Positions 47,628 through 59,263 of a DNA stretch of 64,000 nucleotides are shown here, piece by piece; the first letter of the stretch is position 1; each line of letters starts with the position of its first letter. A program made the position numbers and the translations under genes. The notes under the pieces were generated by a model. The model had not been told where the DNA came from and ran no database searches. It was given only the letters and a program-made list of their open reading frames with translations. The DNA is from Podospora bellae-mahoneyi (lineage: Eukaryota; Ascomycota; Sordariomycetes; Sordariales; Podosporaceae): NCBI RefSeq assembly GCF_035222275.1, contig NW_026946360.1, positions 682,001 to 746,000 of the forward strand. Reading direction: 5' to 3'.

Positions 47628-48671
47628 TTAATCAACCTCAGGCATAGCCACGACCCTCTCTTCCGAACCCAGCGACCGGCTCGGAACCCTCGACCCCGGC
47701 GCCCTCGCCTTTCTAAACAGTACCAACCCCGGCCACGTCCCCAAACTAGCGTACAGCTCCCACCCTTCCTCCTCCACGACCTCCACCAACCTCACCACGG
47801 TCTTGTCTTCCGCCCCCTTTGGTCCCAAATACTTCCTCCCCGCAAAGCTCAGCCTCTGATACCCCTTATACTTCCCCTTAACCCCCCACTTCCTCTTCCC
47901 CAACCCCATCGGAAAAAAGCTTTTTGCTATCCGTTTATGCACCCTAGCCGGCAACCCCCCCACAACCAAAACCTCCCCCAACTGATGCAGACTCATGCCC
48001 AACCATTCATACCTCTCCTGTTCCCTGGTCCCATCAAACCGAAAAACCATATTCTGGACATCCACGTTTTGTTTCTGGGCCAAAACCTTCCTCCCCACCG
48101 TCGGCGGCTCAAGCGGGTTTTGAACAACGGTTACAAACCCCCAACCGTGGTACCACAGCTCTTTGAAACCACCACATAAAAAACCCACCCATTGGCGGGT
48201 GAATTCTGCGAATTTCTTCTTGGAGTATAGCGTGGCGCGCATGCCAATTTTGATCACGACCCAGGCGATGGTTTTGGACTCGAGTTTGATATAGGAGGAT
48301 TTGCCGTCGATGATAGAGGGGAATGAGGTGTTGGCTAGGTTGGTGATGACGCTGATGGCGGTGGGGGGGAAGTTGATTAACCCGAGGATAATTGTGCGGT
48401 TTTGGGCAGAGGAGGAGAGGGTGAGGGAGGCTAGGTTTGGGGGAAGGGCGGAGAGGTTGTCGTCGGAGGTGGGGGAGATGGCTCGAGGGGATTTTCGAGT
48501 TGGTGGGTGGGTTGAGGTGAAAGGGGTAGGGGTAGGGATTGTGGGATGCCGGTTGGAGGAAGAGGAGGCCGTCTTGGTGTCGTTGTGTGGCGGCATGATT
48601 TGGGGTGGGAGCGGCCACTTGTTGTCGAGATTGAGGAGGTGGATTTGATGGTGGAGGTCAAAGAGGTACAT
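47628..48671 (-). CDS. Hypothetical protein, 347 residues
   Basis: Single open frame on the minus strand; a later start at 48596 (MPPHND) is equally possible. The N-terminal ~90 residues are Pro/Ser/Thr-rich and probably disordered. From about residue 95 the protein looks globular, with regular hydrophobic spacing (IILGLINFPPTAISVI, YIKLESKTIAWVVIKIG) and several Trp/Gly-rich stretches. The C-terminal part is basic (MGLGKRKWGVKGKYKGYQR). There is no signal peptide or catalytic motif I can name. Its stop is 185 bp from the stop of the converging gene. Confidence 0.65.
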   Translation of the reverse strand: MYLFDLHHQIHLLNLDNKWPLPPQIMPPHNDTKTASSSSNRHPTIPTPTPFTSTHPPTRKSPRAISPTSDDNLSALPPNLASLTLSSSAQNRTIILGLINFPPTAISVITNLANTSFPSIIDGKSSYIKLESKTIAWVVIKIGMRATLYSKKKFAEFTRQWVGFLCGGFKELWYHGWGFVTVVQNPLEPPTVGRKVLAQKQNVDVQNMVFRFDGTREQERYEWLGMSLHQLGEVLVVGGLPARVHKRIAKSFFPMGLGKRKWGVKGKYKGYQRLSFAGRKYLGPKGAEDKTVVRLVEVVEEEGWELYASLGTWPGLVLFRKARAPGSRVPSRSLGSEERVVAMPEVD

Positions 48672-50483
48672 GACTGGAGGATGTTTGGGAACCGGTGTTG
48701 CGGTGCGCTGTGGAGCCTAAATGCAGTGACAGTTTGAGCCTGGGAAAAAGCACTCTTGCTGATAACGCTCCTGCCAATGTCATTGTTGGACGATACAGAA
48801 GGTGCCAGGTCACATGCGATTGCAGTTGCTGTACGAACATCATTGCAATCAGGGTTGAATGACTTGAAAACTGAAAACATTATGTCATATGAAGTTGATT
48901 AACTTCTATAACCAGTTGACTGTGGCTTCATTGTGGATGTGCAAGCCATTTTCTTTTTCAGGGGTTTGTTTACATTCAGTCAACATCGTGGTCAGGGGTC
49001 AGGTGTCCAGGGCAACGCCTTGGAGTCTTGGCACTAACAGAAGAAAACACAACTGTCCGTCCAGCACCCCGTGGCCAGCTGTATTAGCTCTCCTCGCTCA
49101 CATGGCGTTCTCTACGTATCGAATTGCATAAGCTACCCGATGGCACATCAACCTCCTCAAGTTTAGCCCCCGCTTGGCAACGAGTCTCCCAAGCGTCCAG
49201 CGGGCGAAAGTCCGTCCTCCTCCATTCGTCCCTTGGCATAGATGGGTGAGTGGGAATGGGGTGAACAGTTCTGAATGGGAAGCTCCGGAATGAGCGAACC
49301 CAGAGCCCTACATGTCACATCTTGGCTTTTCTTGCCGTTCCCTTGGCTTTCTTGGCGATTCTTGAGCCAGTCTCCCTTTGGTTCCCTCCTCCCCCCGATC
49401 GGTCACCGGGATACGGCTCACGGCGAGAGACACAGACCGGTCTGCCCACAATCCGAACCATGAGGCTCTTTGTTTCTCCGAAACACGCGCGGGGTAATGA
49501 ATTTTCGGATGAACGGAAACCTTTCATGACCACAGACCACCCAACTTGACTGGGACCTCTTCCTTCGTGTTCACTTGTGACTGCGGGGAGGAGGAGAGAC
49601 CAGTCTGGGTTTAAGATCAAGTGGTAGGGGTGCCAGGCGAGGCGTTACGTAACGTCGTGTCTTTGAGTGGTCTAGGCTGTCGTGTGATCACCTGCCTGTT
49701 CTATGCCCTGTTTGGCGCTTGCGGTTTTGCGAAAAGAAACCTTCTGTCTCAGAAATTGAAAGGCAAGCAAATTGCCAGCATTCTCATCGGCCTTGAGGTC
49801 GCTAGAATGATCACTGGGCTTTGTGCATCGAGGCTGCTGCACGAAAAGCTCAGCTTAAGAAAAGAAGAAGAGAAAAGAGTTATGGGATATGAGAGCTTTG
49901 GGGAGACCCTAGGTATGCTTAAGCACACGCCTAAAACCCACCAAGGTGTGTGGGGTCATCTGCCTACTGTACCCGAGCTGAACCCCATCTAGCATGCACT
50001 GAGGACCCCATGGTTTTAGATTATCCCACGTTCAGGTTTGCCCCGCTCAGCAAGGCTGCCACTGATCAGAATCTCTGTTTCCTATTCTGGTGCTGGAAGA
50101 GAGCAAAGTCAGCGATGGATACGAGAGAAAGATCTTCAAAGCTGATTTGAGTAGATCATAACGATATACTGTTGGAAGCATGTCTCGAACAGTGTGCATC
50201 AAATCATTCTTAGACGGCATTGAAAGATGCTCGACAGGGTCCGAAACGCAGATAGCAGGTCTTGTGGAATAGATCCGAAACGAGCTTCAGAAGGTGGACA
50301 AATGAGTCTGTGAAAACAGGCTTGAAGTGTTGAAATGGCAGCGAGGGGACTCGCCAATGTCACTGCAATTCTTGTTCCATTATTCATTATCCGTCATGGT
50401 ATACTGGACTCATGACATTCAAAACCTCATCAAGCCACGATGCGCTTAGCCGCACCGTTGTGGATCTGATATAAAGATGACCA
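48672..50483. other. Intergenic region, no gene recognised
   Basis: About 1.8 kb between the hypothetical gene and the bHLH gene. Frames up to 123 codons (49621-49992) lack recognisable content. No RNA gene or clear repeat is seen. Confidence 0.5.
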
Positions 50484-51622
50484 CTACTCTTTCGCTTGAT
50501 CTTCTGGCTCCTCCACCGGCGGGGTCTTTTCCTGGCCATGTTCCTCCTTCTGACATCGACACTTTTGTGCTGACTTCTGTTCAAGTTCCCGCAGCTTCTT
50601 TGCCATGCCGACATTCTCTTCCTTGAGCTTTCTGATAAAACCAATAGCCATCTCGACCACATCTAGCTTGCTGCTCGGGACGCCTGGCCGGATAAGCAGC
50701 TCATTGTCTGGTAGTAGCATGTCGTCCCGATCACTTTCCGAAGGTAGGAGCTTCTGAATCTCTCGTATTGCAAGTGTCAACCGATTCCGCCGTGTCTTCT
50801 CGGATAGTTTGTGTGCGATGCGCTTTGAATGGACCTTCTCCGCAGTGAACTCCTCGCCTTGAGGTAAGGCGAAGTTTGTGGCACCATTTCCATGGTTCAA
50901 AACCATAGGATCATGACTCGGCTGAGCACAGAAAATATTGGTGCTCGTGAAATCGAACAGATCTGGGCTTGATTCGTTGGGTTGTCTGTCCGACAAGATG
51001 GTTTGAGGAACGACTGGCACGACAGGCAATCTAGTGGGTTTGGTGATACGATGTGCACTTCGTCGCCTGGCTTTGTGTGTGGCGTTCCATGTTGACAGAG
51101 GCGGGCAGAATTCTTCAACACTGTCGTGCTGACTTTGATTGGAATCGGAGTCTTCCTCGGTGGTTGACCGTTGTGGGGGGGCGTTCCATTGAAAATGCCC
51201 CGGGGACTGTTCTGAAGACGCACGAAATAGGTCCCATTCGGCTTGGACAGGGGAAGTTGTCTGCCGAAAGGAAGGATGTAATATGGGTAACTCGAACGAC
51301 CCGGCGGGAATAGAAATCTGTAGCCATGGGTTTAGCATGCTAACAACAATCAGCCAACTTGAAAACATACTTGCTGACGATGAAGCAACGAGCGTTGTTG
51401 GTTCATCCATCCTTGTGGCCACAGAGATGTGCTATTTGACTCGAAATTCTCTATCTTCGACAGACCAGCTTCTGCAAAGTCAAGATTGATGGGAGGAAAA
51501 TGTGCGATATCCTGCTGGCCAGGCCATTCTGAAGGGGAGTCCCTCGGGTCGTCCAAGTGCCTCTCTGGAAACGAGCTGTCAGGCCCTGAATCAGGGCGAT
51601 AGACCGCAAGGCTGGGATGCAT
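50484..51622 (-). CDS. bHLH transcription factor (NUC-1/Pho4-like)
   Basis: Exons 51622-51371 and 51317-50484 (53-nt GT-AG intron) give 361 residues. Residues about 247-335 form a basic helix-loop-helix. The basic region HKLSEKTRRNR carries the His, Glu and Arg positions that read CAnnTG boxes. Helix 1 (LTLAIREIQKLLP) is followed by a long acidic loop of some 25 residues and helix 2 (KLDVVEMAIGFIRKLKEE), which runs into a short coiled coil. The N-terminal 240 residues are Pro/Ser/Gln-rich, suggesting an activation region. A long loop and this basic region resemble the fungal NUC-1/PalcA phosphate regulators, but orthology is not claimed. The start at 51622 is the first ATG of the open exon. 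Confidence 0.85.
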
Positions 51623-54600
51623 GTTGGAGTAAGACGAGCGACGTCACCAGGGTATTTGCCGTTAATTCCAGTTGCGTCCGTTAAGTCCAGGTTCCAGTAA
51701 CTGCGCATGGACAATGCGAATAATATCGGTGATGCACAGGCGTGTTCCAGTGGGTTACATGCCGGGTCATGTATGCAAGAAGAAGGCTGTCGTGCATTCC
51801 GTGCGCTTGTTGCGTCTGTTGCCTAACTCGCGATTGATGGACTCGAGCACACCATCTCTGGGAGGCGGTTTGGGCTGATCATCATCAGAGAGATGCGAAG
51901 GGTATAAGTCTAGGCTACTCCAATTCACCGAGGCTCGGTCCGTTGTAGTTCCGGACTGTACAATGAGTGCCCCCATTGCGGTGGCGTTGGCTTGCAATGC
52001 AGAATGGACGCTCATAGGGAAGAAAGGAAGCGAGGGTCTGCAAAGATTGGCAGCAAGTTGGGGGAGCCAAGAGCATTCACGTAAAGAGAACGTAAAGGCT
52101 TGGGAGAGCCGGTTGCAATAGGTGGGCAGCATCGGGGTCCTTGTTCATTCCAACAAGCCGAAAAGGGTTTGTTCACCTCGCATCGCGTTAGAAGACGTGC
52201 TCAGCGCCACGGCAGCCCCTGTTCTCGACTGGATAGTCTTGGACGCTAGCTCATTTCCACCACCACCCTCTAAACATGATGACTGCGTTCCCACCTTGAA
52301 GCGTGAAGCATCATTGCTTTTGGGATCTGCTGCAGTACCGGCAGCTCGCTTTCCACGCCCCATCGGCCTAAACCTTGATTTTGGAGACGAGCCATGTCCA
52401 GAGTGCCGGGAACGGTCCAGACTCGTGAAGTATTGACTTGGCTCGCTTGTTCGACAAAACGCTTGCTCCAGACCCAGGCCACAGTAGAACCCACTGACAA
52501 GCTGATTGAGAACCACTCCACGCCCTTTGGTATCTGGTGATCGTTTCGCTTGGTGATGTCTGAAATTGTTGAGGGTGATGGTGCTTGGCAGCTCGTCTCC
52601 CAGAAACAAAAAGCTCAGGAGTGCCCCCATGTCCTAAGACATCTCATAACGCACCCTTCCCACCAACACATCATTGTGACTGACGTCTCCGCGGCCCTTC
52701 CACGATGCACACTTCACAGACTGAGAAGTAGAAGGCCGGATGCTACCGTCATAATATTGCCACCTGCATCTTCCTTTCCCATCGCGGCCGCCCGTCAGTT
52801 CTTTTTTGTTGATCAATATTTCCGTCATCTTCATCACTCCCACATCCTGTCGTTCGATAACAAAGCGGAAAAGCTGACCATCGTTCCACTCCAAGGGTTC
52901 GCTGATTTTTCTCAGTCTCGGGCGAGAAGCAGCTTGGCGAGAGACGCCAGGCGTCTGGTCCGTAACAACATCACCGACCCCTCAATCCCCAACTTCATAC
53001 CGTCATCTCACACTCTCCCAATGGCTGTGGACTCAGTCATGTAGTCCTCGATTCTCCAATTCTGCAATCGAACCATTCTGTTGGACCCGGCTCATTGATG
53101 CGGTGTGCGTGAGCTCGTGAGCTGGTTGAAGGGAACGCTGGCGACATGCTGGTGGACGCCCGGCTGGGTGTTCATTCGTCGTGATGGATTGCGCAAGAGA
53201 ATCCCTGAAATGTCGTCATGCGTAAAGGTGGGCGGGTCTGGCCTTTTGTGCTTTTTGGGCGGATGGAGTTCCGTGTGCGCCCCCCACACTGCCTAACGCG
53301 ATTCAGCCTAGCCCACATGTGAATTTGAGGCAAGGAGAGACGGGGGTGATTTTCATGAGACCATCGAGAGTCGAGAGAGCATCGATCGTCCTGTGTGACG
53401 AGAACAAAAATGCTAGGAAAATAGACATATGTTGAGACAGTTAGATGAAGATGAGAGATGTCTAACCAACTGTAGAAGACACAAGGGGTGGAGGGCAAGC
53501 ACCTTCCTTTAAGAGCAGTGGGCAGGGTGTCCTGGCCAATCATATCAAAGGCCCCACCTACCCCACGCCCCGTCAAACAGCCCCAAACACTGACAGCAAC
53601 TCCACGCCATCGACGCGAAAGTGAGACCAGCACGCCTTCACCAGCCAAGACGATAGCAACACCAGAGAAATCGTGGCGTCCTCCAGCATGCGCTTCACAA
53701 TCGACCAGAAGCACGGAATCCCCCCTAGTCCCAGCTGATTTGGTCCAGTGTCACAGACAAGCTTCCTGGGGAAAGTCTTGGTCCCGCCATGGCGTCCGGG
53801 ACCTCGACGATGCCCAGAGATTTGCGCCATTGTCTGACGTCTGCCGAGCCACTGTGAACAACGACATCTGAAGATTTGTTAGTTGTATAGGCAGAGAAGT
53901 TGTAAATAGAAAGGGGGTTCTTGAGGGTGTCTTCGAAGACTTTCAAAGACGCAAAGAATTTATTGGTTCTTTATGTCTTTCCCATCCTGAGTATGCCGCT
54001 GACACGTTCGACCCTAGCGTAGGGCGCCCCTGTGCAACAATAGAGCCGAGCGATCAACGGGAAATCGGCAAGGAGGACCTTGGTGACGGCAACGGATGCA
54101 AAATCTTGCAAAGAAACCACTTGTTTCCCGGCAAATACACCAACCATAACCCGCCAAATGACAGGCTTTGCTATGGCGTGCGAATTGGGGCGGCGGAGCT
54201 CTGCCAAAACCCCGGAAATACGGTCACTAATCAAGGAATCCCCGTAATCGACATGGCAAAAATATCTGTACCGCAAGACCGAGTCTCCATTGCTTAGGAG
54301 TCCCTCTAGCGGTCTCGGAGAAGCCAGGCGACATGACTCCACCCACTAACATCCGATACACGCATCAATGTCATCGATGCCGCTGCGATGGACAGAGCTG
54401 GGTCTAGCACCCGGAGATGGGATAGCAACACAAAAAGGGGACTGGTCCGTCTCTCATCAATTCCACCACGACGGTCTTCGCCGCCTTTTTGCAGCTTGTA
54501 CTTCCTATCACAGAAATATAGTGGGATTTCTGCATTGGGGTGTGTCATCGTCTCCCGCGCTTCAGGTGGATCGGCAACCACCGAAAAGCGAGCGATCCCA

Positions 54601-54827
54601 CTGCCCTCCACGAAACTGAGCCCTTCTAGTGGGTTTAAACACCTCAGCCTCTGAGCTCGTGCTCGATTATCGGATCCCAGACCCTGGCTGCACCCCTGTC
54701 TACCGACGCCATCTGCTGCACGTTCGCCTACCGTGGGCCCAAGAGACTACCAGAAGACGCACTCCAGCTCATACCGATTATCGCTCACACGTTTTCCTGA
54801 TTGAGCGGAGCGGCCGGGGATTCTCAA
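51623..54827. other. 3.2-kb intergenic region, no gene recognised
   Basis: Between the divergent bHLH and sulfate permease genes. A 164-codon plus-strand frame (52550-53044) and a 161-codon minus-strand frame (52630-52145) lack family features and are not called. Such a long divergent upstream region is compatible with complex regulation or an unannotated non-coding transcript; nothing in the sequence proves either. Confidence 0.45.
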
Positions 54828-54829
54828 GA

Positions 54830-54835
54830 TATAAG
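54830..54835 (+). promoter_or_regulatory. TATA box candidate of sulfate permease gene
   Basis: GATATAAG lies about 66 nt upstream of the permease ATG, a plausible core promoter element. Confidence 0.4.
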
Positions 54836-54900
54836 ACTTCCCCAGCGTCCGTTTCGTTCCGTTGCTTGATCCTAGACCCACAGCCATCCGGACATCAATC

Positions 54901-57459
54901 ATGGCTCACAACACCACCGCCAGTCGTGTGAAGCGATTCCTTGGGATCCGTCCCGAGGATGAGCTCCATGACGCCGACTTTTACGACGATGAACTCTACC
55001 TCGAGTCTGAACCCTCGGCCAAGGAGGCTCTGGCTCATCTGGTGCCCACCGCTGACGGAATCAAACACTACTTCAGGGAGCTGTTTCCGTTCTGGGGCTG
55101 GATATTTCACTACAATTTGACATGGTTACTCGGAGATCTCATTGCTGGTAAGCACTGCCTGCCAGTCACTGATTCAGCTGTGTCTGACAAACCTTCCCAG
55201 GCATCACTGTCGGGTTTGTTGTTGTCCCTCAGGGTATGGCCTACGCTGGTTTGGCCAATCTGCCCCCCGAGTTCGGATTGTACACCAGCTTCGTGGGATT
55301 TTTCCTCTACTGGGCCTTTGCCACCTCAAAGGATATCACAATCGGCGTGAGTTCTTCTGATATCACTTTTGACTTTATGATCAAGAGGCTGACACAAAAT
55401 TTTAGACCGTTGCAGTGATGTCCACTATTGTTGGAAACATCATACTCGACATCCGAGCAACGCAGCCTGAACTCGAGGCTGAGGTCATTGCACGAGCTCT
55501 GGCTTTGATTTCAGGCGTGATTCTGCTGTTTATTGGACTTACCAGACTTGGTTTCATCGTCGAATTCATTCCGCTCACAGCTATCGGCGCCTTCATGACT
55601 GGTTCTGCCATCAGTATCGCCGCTGGACAGGTGCCGACAATGATGGGAATTTCGACTGTCAAGACTCGCGAGGAGACATACAAAGTCATTATCAACACCC
55701 TCAAACACCTGGGCGATACCAGGCTTGATGCTGCAATGGGGTTGTCGGCCTTGTTCGGTCTTTACTTTATCCGCTGGTTTTGCGGCTTCATGGGCCAACG
55801 CAGCCCCACCAGATCCAAGATGTGGTTCTTCATATCCACCCTCCGCATGGCTTTCATCGTCATCTTGTACATTCTCGTGAGCTGGTTGGTCAACAGAGGC
55901 GTGTCGGATGCGAAGAATGCCAAGTTCAAGATTCTCGGCAATGTCCCAAGTGGTAAGTGGCTACGTTTGACAATACACCTCAGAGATTTGGCTGACTTGT
56001 GTCGTGTCCAGGTTTCCAACATGTTGGTGCTCCTGAAATCAACACTGAGATCTTGTCCGCCATCGCACCTCATCTTCCGGTCACTGTTATCGTCCTGCTG
56101 ATCGAGCACATCGCGATTTCAAAGTCTTTTGGGCGTGTCAACAATTACATGATCAACCCTTCGCAGGAGCTGGTGGCTATAGGTTTCAGCAATGTCTTTG
56201 GGCCATTCCTCGGAGGCTATCCGGCCACCGGTTCGTTTTCGCGTACAGCCATCAAGGCAAAGGCTGGCGTCAGAACCCCCCTCGCCGGCATCTTCACAGC
56301 CGTCATTGTGCTACTCGCACTCTACGCGCTCACATCGGTTTTCTTCTACATTCCTTCGGCATCTTTGGCAGCAATCATCATCCACGCTGTCGGTGATCTT
56401 ATCACACCTCCGCGGGAGGTGTACAAGTACTGGCAGACATCGCCTCTCGAAGTTGTTATCTTCTTCGCCGGCGTGTTTGTTTCCATCTTCACCTCCATTG
56501 AAAATGGTATCTATGTCACAATCGCTGCGTCTGGGGCTGTTTTGCTTTGGAGGATTGCGAAAAGCCCAGGTAGCTTTCTGGGCCGTGTTCAGCTGCAGCA
56601 CGCCAGTCGGGACAGTATCCTCAAGAAGGAGAATGTCGACCAATCTGCCCTGGATGGCGAGAAGCATTCGGCGTACCTTGATCTCGGCCGCCGTGACCAA
56701 TCCAACCCGCAGGTCCCCATCACATCACCGTACCCCGGCGTCTTCATCTACCGATTCAACGAAGGTCTGAACTACGTCAACTGCGCACGACACTTGGACA
56801 AGATGACGGTGTATATCTACAAGCACACTCGAAGGACGCAGCTCAACAAATACGACAAAATCGGCGATCGCCCCTGGAATGATCCAGGCCCGCGTCGCGG
56901 TCAGGTTGTGGACACTGAGGAGATTGCTTCCAAGCCCAAGCTCAAGGCCATCATCCTTGATTTCAGCGCTGTAAACGCCATTGATGTGACTGCCGCCCAG
57001 GCTCTTGTCGATCTCAGGACTCAGTTCAACAAGTACACAGATCCCGAGGCTGTGGAGTGGTATTTTGCGGGTGTGACAAACCGGTGGACCAAGCGGGCGC
57101 TTGTCGCAGCTGGGTTCGGAGTTGACAGAGGCCATGGCGTTGAAAGGGCAGGGGGGCCCCGGGAGGATGTTGTGGCTGTTGCCGGGGTTGATCCGGATGT
57201 CACTGTTGGGAGGAAGGAGAAGGAAAGAGGGTCAGGGGATGTGGACTTGGAGGCTGGTCACGCTGGCTCTGGTGAGAAGCGTGATGAGATTGCACCCGTC
57301 TCTTCTGGCGAGTCGAGACCAAGTGGGAAAAGATTGGCGCCGATCTATGGTGTCAATAGGCCATATTTCCACATTGATGTTGAGACTGCGGTTGCAAGCG
57401 TGGTGAGAAATCTGGAGAGAAGAAGGGACACGGAAGATTCCAGCTTGGAGGTTTTCTAG
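54901..57459 (+). CDS. Sulfate permease (SulP/SLC26 family) with STAS domain
   Basis: Exons 54901-55147, 55201-55346, 55406-55952 and 56012-57459 give 795 residues, all introns GT-AG. It imports sulfate at the plasma membrane for sulfur assimilation. The SulP signature VVVPQGMAYAGLANLPPEFGLYTSF spans exon 2, shown here by its start VVVPQGMAYAGLANLPPEFG. Further family motifs are EHIAISKSFGRVNNY and the GSFSRTAIKAKAGVRTPLAG segment. About 12 hydrophobic helices are followed by a C-terminal STAS domain (from about PGVFIYRF to the AAGFG segment) with the anti-sigma-antagonist-like AIILDFSAVNAIDVTAAQAL region. A ~65-residue Gly/Glu-rich insertion lies late in the STAS region. It resembles the fungal cys-13/cys-14 type; which of the two is not resolved. 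Confidence 0.95.
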
Positions 57460-58120
57460 ATGAAGAGCGGGTCTTTGTTGGCTTTTTGATTTTGTTTGGC
57501 AAGGCGTTGGTTGGGATATAATGACATGATGGGATATGATGATACCTGAAATTGCGGTAGATAATGGATCTGAACATGGCTTTTGATTACCTATTTATTC
57601 GAACGGAATGATCTCGACGTGATGTGACTTTTACCACACCAACATGAGCATGATGAGCAACTCAAATGGTAGTTGAAACGCTTTGGTTCTTGGAGGCTCG
57701 TGCATATGCACCTAGACAACCAAATTCGGTCCCGAACCATAGTCGCGGGAATCGCGGCACTACCTTGCTCTTATTGCCATGTACCCAAGATGTCAGCCGA
57801 AAGATATCGAGATCGACCCGCGCCTCCTCTCTACATCGGGTTGCGGCTACCACTCCAACGTCTGAACCTTATTGCCATTCGTGATTACTCAGCCGTGCTG
57901 GTATGCGGTTTGGTAGATGTCGTGTCGAATCATGATGGCGGGGTACCGGAATGTTGTCCTTTGCGTGCAACCCACGAGTCCACCTATCAGGTGTCACGGC
58001 ATGTCAGCTCTACTTGACCAATTCTCGTACCATAACCTCCGCAGTTCAACCTCGACCCCACATCTCACTTCGGTTTGAATTTCATGTCAGCAGCATCACC
58101 AGATTCAGCCAGCTTTCAAG
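57460..58120. other. Intergenic, no gene seen
   Basis: 3' flank of the sulfate permease gene and promoter of the DUF1772-type gene. No repeat or RNA is visible. Confidence 0.55.
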
Positions 58121-58780
58121 ATGCCTTACACGCTCCAGCCCATTGCCCAGTGGACGGCCATTTTTGGCCCGGCTGTTTACACCGGTCAGCTCATCCCCGT
58201 CCCATTTCAATCACACCCACGATGCTAACTTTCTTGAGGAATCACACTAACTCACTCCACAACCCTCTCCCTCCTCGCCACATCTCCTGTCTTATCTCCC
58301 CCAACAGAGGAGAAACTTCTTGCTAAGCAATGGCATCTCATCTACCGCCAGGGCCCGAACTGGGTGCCTCCTATCATCAACTCCGCCGCGCTCTCCAATG
58401 TCTACCTCTGGTATAATCACTCCCAAACTCGACTTCAGGGAGGGCTCTATCTGCTTTCTGCTGGAATTCTGTGGGGGGTTCTCGCGGTGACGTTTTACTA
58501 CTTTGAGACGGGGATCAACGGGGCGTGCAAATGGCGGCTGGCTAGGTTGTTGAAGGATGGTGAGGGAACGGGGAAGATTGTAATCAAGGGGATGAAGAAG
58601 AGGTGGATTATTCCTAGTGTCAACGGGCATACCGCTTCTGAGGGGAGTAAGAAATGGGGGGAGGAGACGGGTATGAGGGAGTTGGTGATGGAGTGGGTGA
58701 GGAGAAATCAGTGGCGGTGGATTGCGGTTGGGGTTGCTGGGGGAATCAGTGGGTGGGCTAGTTTGGGGAGGTTCAGTTGA
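58121..58780 (+). CDS. DUF1772-like small membrane protein
   Basis: Exons 58121-58184 and 58239-58780 give 201 residues. The intron GTCAGC..GCTAAC..TTGAG (58185-58238) was chosen because exon 2 then reads GITLTHSTTLSLLATSPVL, a smooth continuation of the first helix. A later AG would lose this segment. The layout is an N-terminal helix (TAIFGPAVYTG), LAKQWHLIYRQGPNWVPP, a third helix (LYLLSAGILWGVLAVTFYYF), a basic loop, and a last short helix. This matches the DUF1772 family, to which anthrone-oxygenase-like proteins belong, though no secondary-metabolite cluster is nearby and the reaction is unknown. Confidence 0.82.
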
Positions 58781-59263
58781 GGGGATGGATGGGTGGGAGG
58801 GTTGATGTTTTCTCTTTGGGGATGCAGTAGTAAGCAGTCGTGGTATAATCTTTCTGGGGTGATTCCGGTATCTACTATGTAAAAGCCCGATTCTCTTAAG
58901 AAAATGTTCTTTAATAATCATAAAACGGAAATGTGTTCGGGCAATTTTGACATCCTCTCAAAGATATGGATTGAGAAAGTCCTGAAGGTGCACTTACACG
59001 TAACTTTCCATCCATGATACATGGAAATTCATTTAAAATACACTGGTCAGAGTGTGCACGGACCAGCCACTACGACTGTCCCGCTTAATTGATCGCGTCG
59101 CGGGCCGCGAGTCCACTTTTTTGAGCGCGTCTTCCGCGCTCCCAAGACAACAGCGCAACGCAGTCTTGACAATTTGGAGCTGCGACAACTCATCACCATC
59201 TTTTTTACGTGCCATGTACTTTGGCCAGCTCACCTGGGATATCAACACTCTTTTAAATCTACA
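58781..59263. other. Promoter region of CTF18 gene
   Basis: About 480 bp without another gene. The CTF18 frame stays open upstream to 59174, but the first Met there gives an unlikely hydrophobic leader. Confidence 0.55.

Noticed and set aside
52145-53044. Overlapping frames of 161 and 164 codons on opposite strands
   Set aside because: Neither has recognisable content and they overlap each other in GC-rich DNA; chance frames are likely.
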